The position numbers were made by a program, and so were the translations under genes. Of a DNA stretch of 64,000 nt, positions 56,300 to 64,000 are shown piece by piece. Source of the DNA: Bog-756 sp963699105 (GTDB taxonomy: Bacteria; Actinomycetota; Acidimicrobiia; Acidimicrobiales; RAAP-2). Positions within the stretch are counted from its first letter, which is position 1; each line of letters starts with the position of its first letter. The notes beneath the pieces were generated by a model that saw only the letters and a list, made by a program, of their open reading frames with translations, made no database searches and was not told the DNA's origin. The stretch lies in NCBI GenBank assembly GCA_963699105.1, contig CAVOTI010000001.1:744001-808000 (forward strand), in the 5' to 3' direction.

Positions 56300-58866
56300 C
56301 TACCACGGTCCGGGCACGGCGAGATCGAGCAGCGCCTTGCTCACCCTCTCCCTGAACGACTCCGCTGAGAACATGGCGGCCCGGCTCGGCAGGTCGGCAC
56401 TGAGGGCCGAGGAAGCGTCGGGATCGTCGAGGATCCGTCCGATCACCGTCGACCGCCTCCTCGGTGGTGTGGAACCCGGTGTCGCAGCCCAGGAGGGGCA
56501 GCACCTCGGCCGGACCACCTTCGGCGTAGGCGACAGGAATGCACCCGAAAGCTGGAGGACTCGACTGGGGTGATGCCGAAGTGCTCGAGGCGGTCGGGAT
56601 AGCGGAGTCGGTCGACGCCGTACCCGGCGGCATGGACGAGCACGGCGGCGTTTGCGTACAGCGCGCCGAGCCGGTCCCGGCCGGCGTTGGGGTAGAAGTG
56701 GCAATCCAGCCCGTTCGGCCATCTCGTACGAGCTCGTGGAAGCGCTCCCGGGACTCGGCCGTGGCATGAAGTGATCCGACGACCGCCAGCGACAGGGGAC
56801 GCCGCTCGGTTGCCGACCAGCAACCTGACGGCGTCGATCACGACGTCCTGGCGCTTGTCATGCCCGCCCTTGAAGAAACGACCCACGGTGACGATGAGGC
56901 GCCGGTCCGCCCACGGAACCTGGCCGCGGGGCTCCTTCCAGGTCGCCGGCGGATAGATCACCCGAATGGGTGGGGGATCGAGCTCGTAGTAGTTGGCGAT
57001 CCCGACACATAGCGACGGACGAAGTCGGAGTAGACCCAGACCTCGTCGTACTCGGCCAGCCAGGCCCGGTAGACCTCGACGTGCTCGTCAGGAACCGGGA
57101 ACGGGAACTGGCAGAGGAAGATGTTCTGCTTGGCGAAAGCGCGGATCGGCGGCACGATGGCGTTGCCCAGGACGACCGCCAGTTCGGCGGCCGAGGTGTC
57201 GACCTGGTCGAACGGTCCGTGGTTCGACGTCGAAGTCGGTGATGCCGAACGCCCGTGAGATCTGCTGGATCCGCACCTTGCTATAGGGGTGCGGCGTCGC
57301 CAGGACCACCCGGTCACCGGCCAGCCGGTCGGAGAGGTGGGCGCCCGAGCTCGAACATCACCCGCTCACCTCCACCCGGCACCAGCTCGTAGGGGCAGTA
57401 GAGCACCGCCGTCGGCGCCGTCTTTCCGACTTGCCGGGGCCGGAGACGGGAGGAGTCCCGTTCCCCAGGGCACCGTGGGTTGTTCGGAGGTGTCGGCTGC
57501 CGCCGTTCCGAACGCCTGGCGCCGATCCAGCCAGTCCCCCCAGACGTTGGCGAACTTGTGGCGGTTGAGCTCGACCATGTCGTGAAGCTGCAGGGCCCGG
57601 TCGGTGGTGGTGTGGCTCTCGATGTGCGTCACCCGGGCCCGGGGGTCGACGATGACCCGGCCGAAGTGAAGGGCCAGCTTGAGGCACAGGTCGACGTCCT
57701 CGTAGTAGGCCGGCTCGTACTCGAACCCGAACCCGCCGACGCTCAAGAAATTGCCCCTCACGCATGAGCAGGCAGGCGGCCGAGCAGAAGTCGACATCGC
57801 ACGGTTCGGTGTAGTGATCGGGAAGCCACGACGCCCCCTTGCCGACCTGGCTACCTCGCCATTGGGCAGGACGATGCCCCGCCGACCTCCTGGATCCGAC
57901 CATCGGGGTAGAGGAACATTGGGCCCGACGGCGGCGACGCCGGGGTCGTCCTCCATGGCCGAGGCCAACGACTCGATCCAGCCCGGATGGACGAAAGCAT
58001 CGTTGTTCAAGAAGACCAGGAAATCGCCGGTGGCCGCCTCGGCGCCGAGGTTGTTGCCCTCCCCGAAGTAGCGGTTGACACCCAACGGCACTATCCGCAC
58101 CATGTCGTCGACCCTCTCCTCCAGGGTGGCGATGGTGAGCGGAGTCGGAGCCGTTGTCGACGACGATGATCTCCTTGATCAGGCTCGCTGCGGGCGTCGT
58201 ATAGCGCGTCCAGGCACTGCAGGGTGATCTCGGGCCGCTGGTAGTTGAGCACCACGACCGAGACGTTCCGGTGGAACCGCTCGAGTCGGGCCGGGGAGAC
58301 CTCGGTCGGTCGGTCGATCGTCTCCGGGCGCACGGTCAGCAGGATATCCTCAAGCCACCCGAGATGAGCTTGCTCACGAACCGGAAGCCAGCGGTCAGCC
58401 GCCAGGACGTCGATGATTCCAGCTCGTCGATACGGGCGTCCAGCGCCTTGATCTGGGCCTGGTCCAAATCGATCTGGGCCTGGCGCCGGTCTATCTGCTC
58501 CTGGTGTCGAGCGATCTCGGTGTGAAGGTCGGCCACCTGCCGGCCCGCCTCGACCTGCTGGTCCTCCATGAGTGATGTCAACTGGGCAAGCTCTTGGCGG
58601 TGTCGGGCGCGGAGCGCATCGAGAGAACGGTCGTGGCGGGCCACCCTGATACACAACTCGGCGGCCACCAGGTCCAGCTGGCCGGACAGGACTTCGATCT
58701 CGCCTTCGTATGCTTCCCGTCTTTCGGCCAGCTCGGCCTGCAGTCGGACCAGTTCGGTTTGTCCGGCCTCGACCGAAGCGATCTCGGCCGTCAACGGGTC
58801 GACGTCATGGCTGAGCAGTGTCTCTTCGTCGCACCTGTCTATCTTGAGATAACGATCGATGGTCAA
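56300..58866 (-). CDS. Large glycosyltransferase: coiled coil – GT2 – GT4 (many frameshifts)
   Basis: About 855 residues pieced together across frames. Start TTG 58866 (GGAAGATC upstream) is provisional. A coiled-coil region (LVRLQAELAERREAYEGEIE, REIARHQEQIDRRQAQIDL-like) ends in DELESSTSWRLTAGFRFVSK, the linker that precedes GT domains in multi-domain polysaccharide enzymes. A GT2 domain follows: NVSVVVLNYQRPEITLQCLD, GVNRYFGEGNNLGAEAATGD, FLVFLNNDAFVHPGWIESL and EYEPAYYEDVDLCLKLALHF. A third frame then reads AVLYCPYELVPGGGERVMFE, the start of a GT4 domain, which goes on with RVVLATPHPYSKVRIQQISR, RLIVTVGRFFKGGHDKRQDV and EHFGITPVE, and ends VPGPW at 56300. Around ten single-base shifts occur. 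Confidence 0.7.
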
Positions 58867-59258
58867 GTGATCTTCCGATTCAGATGAGGTGGTTCGGACG
58901 ACGCTGGACGGGGACGGAGCCTGATGAGCCGGAGCACTCGGGCCGACGGAGGCCACTTGGTCGGCAGGGTCGGACGGCCAGATCGGGCCCAGGCACCGTC
59001 CGGACCCTTGGCAAAGGGTACACGATGACGCCCGCTCTCCCCGGAGTCGGGAGGCCGGTCCGGGGCCAGCCGGGGTGACCCATCGGGCGGTGGCCGCCAA
59101 GGCGGTACGGCTGGTGCCGATGCCGGTCCCGGTCCGGCGGGAAACCGCCGGCCGGCCCGGGCACCCCTGGTGGGATCCCGGCCACCGAGGGCACCGGATG
59201 GCCCGACCCGGCCACACCCGGCAATTCGGGGGTGCTGGCCGGGAGGCGGCCTCTCCGA
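58867..59258. other. Region between two glycosyltransferase genes with uncertain coding content
   Basis: About 390 bases. Frames here are open on the minus strand but read as Pro/Arg/Gly-rich sequence without family motifs. It may hold the true N-terminus of the large glycosyltransferase, hidden by frameshifts, or be non-coding spacer. Confidence 0.35.
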
Positions 59259-61283
59259 TCATCGAACCCGTGATGCAGCCCCGACTTCGACAGCCGGGCC
59301 GAGGGCCGGATCGGGGACCGAGCTGAGCTCCGGGTCAGGCCCGAGCCCCGACCCTTCGCCTGGGCCATCTCCCTCCCCCTCCTCGTCCTCGTCGGCGATC
59401 TTCTCGATCAGTCCGGTCACCAGTGACAGCCACTCCTCGTCTTCTTCCGGGGCTCGCAACGGGCACCACGGCTGCAGGCGGCCGAGGTTCGGGTTGTAGA
59501 AGGGATCACCGGCGATCAGGTGGTCCATCCACCGGGGCAGGAACGACTGGTAGTCACGGGCGTAACCCGACAGGCCGCGGCTCACCGACTCGTAGTGGGT
59601 CAACTCGGCGTGCGGCGTATAGAGCAGGCGGTATCCGGCCTGTCCCAACCGGATGCAGAAATCCACATCGTTGAAGGCCACGGCGAACACCTCGTCGAAT
59701 CCGCCCATCTCCTCGAAGACGGACCGCCGGACCAGCATGCAGGCGGCGGTGACGGCGCTGTACCCCCGCACCACCCCGTCCCACGAGAAGTAGCCCCGGA
59801 CCCCTTTGGGCATGCCGATGAAGATGTGGCTGGCCACTCCGCCCATGCCCAGCACCACACCGGCGTGCTGCAGCTTCCCGTCCGGGTAGACCAACCGGGC
59901 ACCGACGGCACCGACCTCGGGCCGCTGCCCCAGCTCGACGAGGGCATGCATCCACCCCGGCGACGTCGCCACGATGTCGTTGTTCAAGAACAGGAGCATG
60001 TCGGTCTGACAGGTGGCGGCGGCGAAGTTGTTGATCGCCGCCCAGTTGAACTCGCCCGGATAGTCGAGGATCCGGGTGTCGGTCCGCTGCTCCAATCGCT
60101 GACGAAGAGCCCGGGTCTCGGGTTCGGTGCTTCCATTGTCGACCAGGACGACCTCGGTGACCGGGTAACCCGGGTCGCGGTCCAACGATTCGAGACAGGC
60201 CACAGTCAGGGCCGCCTGGTCGCGGAAGGGGATGATGACGCTGACCGTCGGCGAGCCCAGGATCTTCCGGCGCACGTGGTAGGCGCCGCGGAACGGACCG
60301 GTCTCGACCACCCCCTCGATCCCCCGGCGGGCCAGGGCGTCCTCCAGAGCCCGCCGGCTGGCCTGATGGGCCCAGGGTTTGGCCTCGGTGTCCCCGGCGG
60401 CGGACCCGGCCACCAGGCGCCAGTGGTAGAGCACCTTGGGTATGTGGACGATCCGTCGGGCCACCTCGGTGGCCCGCAGCATCACGTCGTAGTCCTGGCT
60501 CCCGTCGAACTCGGGGCGGAACCCCCCGATCCGCCGGAGCAGTTCGGTACGGATCACGGTCACGTGGCCCAGGTAGGGGTAGGCCAGCAGGAGATCGGGA
60601 TCCCAGTCCGGTTTGAAGTGAGGCTGGATGGGCCGGTCCAGCTCGTCGAGCTTGTCCTCGTCGGAGTAGATGACATCGACATCGTCGTGGGTGGCCACCA
60701 CTGCGGCGATTTCAGCCAGCGCATCGGCGGCCAGGACATCGTCATGATCGAGCAGTACGACGAACTGGCCCGAGGCCGCCTCCAACGCTTTGTTGGTGGC
60801 CCGGGAGATCCCGCCGTTCTGCTCCATGGCCATCACCTTGATCCGGGCGTCGGCCGAAGCCAGTTCGGCCAGGGCCTCGGTCAGGGCCGGGTCGTCCGAG
60901 CCGTCGTCGCACAGGCAGAGCTCCCAGTTCTCGTAGCCCTGGGCCACCACCGAGAGGACGCACTCGTGGAAGAGCCAGATCGGAGGGCGGTACACGGGCA
61001 CCACGACACTGAGGAGCGGCCCGGTGGTGGGCAGCTCGGGTGGCGCCAGTTCGTCGGCATGGTCGATCTGGTACTGGTGGCGGAGGTGCATCCAATGCCA
61101 GTAGTCGGGCGGATAGGCCGACGCCTCCCTCCCCCAGGAGTCCTCGTCGGGCTCCGGTCTCCCCTCGTCACCGACGGTGGAGGCCAGCCGGCCGGCCATC
61201 CATCCCAGTGCCGCCACCAGCGACGGGTCGGCATCGGCGCCACCCATCGCCTCCGCCTCGCCGGGCGGCCGGGGCGCCGTCAT
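59259..61283 (-). CDS. Two-domain GT2 glycosyltransferase
   Basis: 674 residues from ATG 61283. First GT2 domain: LLSVVVPVYRPPIWLFHECV, ELCLCDDGSDDPAL, EQNGGISRATNKALEAASGQ, VVLLDHDDVLAADAL (DHDD) and VDVIYSDEDKLD. A second GT2 domain begins PTVSVIIPFRDQAALTVACL with VVLVDNGSTEP, GEFNWAAINNFA, MLLFLNNDIVATSPGWM, and ends with FDEVFAVAFNDVDFCIRLGQ. This is the O-antigen/rhamnan-type bifunctional layout, so it may add two sugars in turn. The tail (DEDEEGEGDGPGEGSG) is acidic and disordered. The frame is intact. Confidence 0.85.
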   Translation of the reverse strand: MTAPRPPGEAEAMGGADADPSLVAALGWMAGRLASTVGDEGRPEPDEDSWGREASAYPPDYWHWMHLRHQYQIDHADELAPPELPTTGPLLSVVVPVYRPPIWLFHECVLSVVAQGYENWELCLCDDGSDDPALTEALAELASADARIKVMAMEQNGGISRATNKALEAASGQFVVLLDHDDVLAADALAEIAAVVATHDDVDVIYSDEDKLDELDRPIQPHFKPDWDPDLLLAYPYLGHVTVIRTELLRRIGGFRPEFDGSQDYDVMLRATEVARRIVHIPKVLYHWRLVAGSAAGDTEAKPWAHQASRRALEDALARRGIEGVVETGPFRGAYHVRRKILGSPTVSVIIPFRDQAALTVACLESLDRDPGYPVTEVVLVDNGSTEPETRALRQRLEQRTDTRILDYPGEFNWAAINNFAAATCQTDMLLFLNNDIVATSPGWMHALVELGQRPEVGAVGARLVYPDGKLQHAGVVLGMGGVASHIFIGMPKGVRGYFSWDGVVRGYSAVTAACMLVRRSVFEEMGGFDEVFAVAFNDVDFCIRLGQAGYRLLYTPHAELTHYESVSRGLSGYARDYQSFLPRWMDHLIAGDPFYNPNLGRLQPWCPLRAPEEDEEWLSLVTGLIEKIADEDEEGEGDGPGEGSGLGPDPELSSVPDPALGPAVEVGAASRVR

Positions 61284-61663
61284 CGTCCGACCCGTCCCCA
61301 ACGTGGGCCGGGCCGCCGGTGATGACGAGCGACCGCCGACCGCCTGACCGGGGCCACCACGTTCCGGACCTGCAGAGGAGTTCTGGGCACGACCCGCCCA
61401 ACTGTACCAGGCAGCCATTTGCCCCTCGGGTCAATCACCGGTGTCACCAGCTGCTTCGCCCGATGCAGGTATAGTCCGGCCTGACAACCGACGGCCGGCC
61501 TGATGCCAGTCGGACGCCGGCGGGCTTCGACCGGCCACCCGGTCGGGGTCACTACAGGGTCGGCAACGATCCGCAGACATGGAACGGCGCCCGGGGCAGA
61601 TCGGACCGGCGCCGAGGGGCCCGACTGGGCAGATGCACTGGCCGACCTGAGGAGAATCACGAC
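61284..61663. promoter_or_regulatory. Divergent intergenic region with a candidate -10 box
   Basis: 380 bases between the two-domain GT2 gene (minus) and the coiled-coil gene (plus). TATAGT at 61470-61475 is a plausible -10 box for the plus-strand pair; no good -35 is seen. GAGGAG at 61649-61654 is the ribosome binding site for the gene at 61664. The rest shows nothing I can name. Confidence 0.4.
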
Positions 61664-62161
61664 ATGGGACAGCCTGCGATTGATCCGGAAGAATTTCTCG
61701 ACCGTCTGAGGGAAGAGCACTCGGTCCTCCAGTGGGAGCCGTTGCCGGCCGAGGGCGTTAAGTCCTCCAGTACCGACCAGACCCGGAACCGCGGCTCGCT
61801 CGACTACCTCCACGCCCACTGGGCGCTGCCCGACACCTTCGATCCCGCCGATGTCGGAGGTGGGTTCCGGGGCCGGGTCCTGTCCCTTCTCGGCCGCCTG
61901 ACCTTCCAGGTGCTCGGCCGGTACCTGCGCGAGGAACGGGAGCTGCTGGCCCACATGGTGAGAGTGAACCAGGCGCTCGAGCGCCGGTGCGACGACCTGA
62001 CCCTCCGGTGCCAGCAGCTCAACCAGGACATGATCGACCGGCAGGCTGCCGAAGCCGCCAATCAGGCCAAGCTGGCCCTTTGGCTCCACCTCGAGCTCCC
62101 CCAGAGCCGGCGACCCGAGGCCAACGATGGCCGGCAGAACGGCAGGGCGCCCGGTCGATGA
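61664..62161 (+). CDS. Small coiled-coil protein coupled to a glycosyltransferase
   Basis: 165 residues from ATG 61664 (GAGGAG upstream). Middle part HWALPDTFDPADVGGGFRGR followed by LLGRLTFQVLGRYLREEREL and a helical, probably coiled-coil, segment (QALERRCDDLTLRCQQLNQD). This layout, an HW...P module leading to a long amphipathic helix, is often found as an N-terminal helper region of actinobacterial polysaccharide methyltransferases and glycosyltransferases. Its stop overlaps the next start as ATGA, so the two proteins are probably made together and may interact. Confidence 0.65.
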   Translation: MGQPAIDPEEFLDRLREEHSVLQWEPLPAEGVKSSSTDQTRNRGSLDYLHAHWALPDTFDPADVGGGFRGRVLSLLGRLTFQVLGRYLREERELLAHMVRVNQALERRCDDLTLRCQQLNQDMIDRQAAEAANQAKLALWLHLELPQSRRPEANDGRQNGRAPGR

Positions 62162-63357
62162 CCACCCGGTCGGACAGCCGGTCTTCCCGCCGGCCGGTCA
62201 TTGCCATGCTCACCGCCCACTGGGAGTCGGGGACCGAACCCGGATGGATCACCCGACAGGTGGCGGGAGCGCTGGCCTGCCACGGCGACGTCCATGTCAT
62301 CGTGCCGAGTGGCGACGGATCCGACCCGACCGACGGCGTCTTCTCGGTGCACGGCACGGCAGGCCCGATCGACCGGGAGGACGAGCTCCGTCGGGATCTC
62401 ATCGTCGAAGGCATCGCCCAGACGGTCGGGGCCAGCCGGCTGACCGTCACGCCCGAGGTGGCAGCCCTCCTCGACCAAGGGCTGATCGAGCCGTGGTCGG
62501 GCGCCGATGGGATCCTTTCCGACCTCCGACCCGACCTGGTGGTGATCGCCGGCCACCAGAACGTCGGGGCGCTGGCCGCCATCGACCGCTACGACCGGGA
62601 CACACCGGTGGCCCTGCTGGCTCTCGGCGTCGATCCCCATTCGGTGTCCTTTCCCCACTTCGACCGGCTCTTCGACCGGGCCCGGACGGTGCTGGCCGTC
62701 ACCGAGTCCGAGCGCTCGGGGATACTCGAGCGTCACCGGCGCCCGGACGAGGTGGTGCGGATCGGTGCCCCGCTGGCCGCCAACCCCAGCGCCCTCACCG
62801 AGCCCAACACCTGGGTGGGGAAGACCGACTACGTCCTGGTACTCACCGGGGTGGACGAAGACGACACCGAAGAGGAGAACGAGCTCAGCCGCATGTTGCG
62901 GGTGCGGTTCCCGGACAATCCGGTGGGCATCGCCCACAACGACGCCTTCTGTGCCTGGCACAAGGGACGGGTGAACAAGGGATGGCCCATCGAGCGCTCG
63001 AGTGACCGCGACCGGTTGATGGCCTGGGCCCGGGTCACCGTCGACCTCAGCCCGGGACGGTACTTCGCCCGGCGGTGTGTCACCTCCCTGCTCTACGGGA
63101 CGCCCATCGTCGTTCCCCACAACAGCCGGGCCCGAGAGCACGCCGAGCGGGGCCGCGGTGGTCTGTGGTTCTCCAATCCGACCGATCTGTCGTGGTGCGT
63201 CGAGGCGCTCCTCGACCCCCGGACCCGGTCGGTCTTCAGTGCCCAGGGTCGCGCCTACGCCGAGGCCGAGTATGGCTCGAGCGACGGATTCATCAACCGG
63301 GTACTCGGTGCCTGTGGATTGGAAGAGGTGGCCGGTCCCGCCCCGACCAAGGCCTGA
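62158..63357 (+). CDS. GT-B/GT4-like glycosyltransferase
   Basis: 399 residues from ATG 62158, coupled to the coiled-coil gene. RPVIAMLTAHWESGTEPGWI opens the chain; DLVVIAGHQNVGALAAIDRY and LLALGVDPHSVSFPHFDRLF belong to the N-lobe. The C-lobe has ARVTVDLSPGRYFARRCVTS and LLYGTPIVVPHNSRAREHAE, where a glutamate-type motif is expected. The overall fold pattern is GT-B, but the usual GT4 EFGxxxxE is not clear, so the donor-binding residues are uncertain. Confidence 0.65.
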   Translation: MTTRSDSRSSRRPVIAMLTAHWESGTEPGWITRQVAGALACHGDVHVIVPSGDGSDPTDGVFSVHGTAGPIDREDELRRDLIVEGIAQTVGASRLTVTPEVAALLDQGLIEPWSGADGILSDLRPDLVVIAGHQNVGALAAIDRYDRDTPVALLALGVDPHSVSFPHFDRLFDRARTVLAVTESERSGILERHRRPDEVVRIGAPLAANPSALTEPNTWVGKTDYVLVLTGVDEDDTEEENELSRMLRVRFPDNPVGIAHNDAFCAWHKGRVNKGWPIERSSDRDRLMAWARVTVDLSPGRYFARRCVTSLLYGTPIVVPHNSRAREHAERGRGGLWFSNPTDLSWCVEALLDPRTRSVFSAQGRAYAEAEYGSSDGFINRVLGACGLEEVAGPAPTKA

Positions 63358-63370
63358 GCCGAAGGCTCAG
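63354..63370. terminator. Palindrome across convergent stop codons, possible shared terminator
   Basis: CTGAGCC, loop GAA, GGCTCAG: a perfect seven-base stem. Its left arm contains the plus-strand TGA stop (63355-63357) and its right arm the minus-strand stop (63367-63369). A bidirectional hairpin terminator is plausible although no U-tract is present. Confidence 0.45.
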
Positions 63371-64000
63371 ATGGTGCCGTCGGCCACGGCCTTCTCGATC
63401 CACGGAACCACATCCTGGAGGATCTTCTCCAGACTGGTGGTGGCTTCGAACCCGAGGATCCGCTTGGCCTTGTCGGTGGCTGGAATCCTTCGATTGACGT
63501 CGTGTTCGAACGGTGGGTCGGACACCCAGCTGAACGGGACCTCCGGTCCTTTGATCGCCACCCAGATGGCCTGGGCCAGTTCCAGGACGGTGGTCGATTC
63601 GGTGGTCGAGAGGTTGAAGTCCTCGTTCACGGCATCGGGGTGCTCCATGGCGGTGACGATGCCCTCGGCCAGGTCGGCCCCGAAGGTGTAGTGCCGGACC
63701 TGGGTGCCGTCGCCCAGGATGTGCAGGGGATCCTGACCCTTCAGCACCTTCTGCACCAGATCGGGCACGACGTGGCTCATGGCCAGACTGACATTTCCAC
63801 TCAGGATCTCCACGTCACCGAGAGCACGCCGTTCGCCTATCCCGACGCAGTTGAACGGACGCACCACCGTGAAGGGCAGGCCGTACTGGTCGAAGGCGGC
63901 CTTGGCGAAGTACTCGACCGCCAGCTTCTGGAATCCGTAGGACGAGACCGGGGGCGGGATCTCGTGCTCCTGGCCCTCGTAGGAAGGCCAGGCGTCAGCC
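63367..64000 (-). CDS. NAD-dependent nucleotide-sugar epimerase/dehydratase, partial (runs off window)
   Basis: C-terminal 210 residues; the N-terminal Rossmann motif lies beyond the edge. The catalytic YxxxK is present in SSYGFQKLAVEYFAKAAFDQ, followed by VVRPFNCVGIGERRALGD, LKGQDPLHILGDGTQVRHYT (substrate loop with R-H) and FNLSTTESTTVLELAQAIWV. This is an extended SDR of the GalE/RmlB/WbpP type that makes or interconverts a nucleotide sugar, presumably a donor for the neighbouring glycosyltransferases. Unlike the SDR at 41804, its catalytic pair is kept. Confidence 0.85.
   Translation of the reverse strand, partial: ADAWPSYEGQEHEIPPPVSSYGFQKLAVEYFAKAAFDQYGLPFTVVRPFNCVGIGERRALGDVEILSGNVSLAMSHVVPDLVQKVLKGQDPLHILGDGTQVRHYTFGADLAEGIVTAMEHPDAVNEDFNLSTTESTTVLELAQAIWVAIKGPEVPFSWVSDPPFEHDVNRRIPATDKAKRILGFEATTSLEKILQDVVPWIEKAVADGTI

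Noticed and set aside
58880..59368. A 162-codon minus-strand frame between two GT genes
   Set aside because: Composition is Pro/Arg/Gly-rich without motifs, and it overlaps the end of the two-domain GT2; it may only hide the N-terminus of the next gene.
1..64000. Insertion sequences, phage genes or CRISPR arrays
   Set aside because: I found no transposase, integrase, phage structural gene or regularly spaced repeat on either strand.

Overview
The window is high-GC DNA, roughly two thirds G+C by eye, with many GTG and TTG starts, tight ATGA/TGATG-type gene overlaps, DUF2510 and DUF2142 proteins and an acyltransferase–epimerase pair. These point to an actinobacterium, plausibly of the Acidimicrobiia type; the lineage is inference. 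Most of the genes build, modify or export surface glycans. A polyhydroxyalkanoate (PHA) locus and a sulfur-scavenging locus lie between the glycan regions.

Layout. 1–13.7 kb: a minus-strand surface-glycan operon runs from 11762 down to 1643. It encodes a dolichyl-phosphate-type GT2, a GT4, a GT39-like integral membrane transferase, a 14-TM Wzx-like flippase, a GT4 fused to an NRPS adenylation–carrier–thioesterase module, and a polysaccharide pyruvyl transferase. An Asp/Asn beta-hydroxylase-like oxygenase converges on it, and two paralogous membrane-anchored glycoside-hydrolase-like genes flank it. 13.9–17.5 kb: small membrane proteins, a PHB-depolymerase-like lipoprotein and a membrane-bound EEP-family hydrolase. 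17.5–27.4 kb: a SWIM/SNF2 helicase, an XRE regulator and a PHA locus (PhaC, acyl-CoA ligase, phasin-like protein, GST, PhaZ). 27.7–33.3 kb: a formylglycine-type sulfatase divergent from a sulfate ABC transporter operon with a 14-bp perfect inverted repeat in its leader. 33.5–45.2 kb: a zinc-ribbon miniprotein, a multi-TM glycosyltransferase-like protein, an odd tRNA, a carboxylesterase, a NlpC/P60 endopeptidase, a second DPM-like GT2, a PlsC acyltransferase with an SDR, a DUF2142 protein and a GNAT. 45.5–64 kb: a second polysaccharide region with tandem YfhO-like giant membrane proteins, another multi-TM transferase, a methyltransferase, five large glycosyltransferase genes (one with coiled coil, GT2 and GT4 in one chain, one with two GT2 domains), coiled-coil miniproteins and an NAD-sugar epimerase cut by the window edge.

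Many genes carry single-base frameshifts although the protein is clearly continuous across them and the catalytic residues are kept. Affected are the pyruvyl transferase, NRPS hybrid, flippase, SNF2 N-terminus, phaC, acyl-CoA ligase, cysT, the 33.8 and 50.6 kb membrane proteins, and the GT genes at 55–59 kb. Most junctions I inspected look like one duplicated base. I read these as sequence errors rather than true pseudogenes, and give outer coordinates with the junctions noted.

Functionally, the glycan operons contain lipid-linked sugar synthesis (DPM-like GT2s), cytoplasmic assembly (GT4/GT2), export (flippase), membrane GT-C transfer and decoration (pyruvylation, possibly aminoacylation through the A–T–TE module, methylation, acylation). 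The PHA locus covers synthesis, granule coating, mobilisation and CoA activation.
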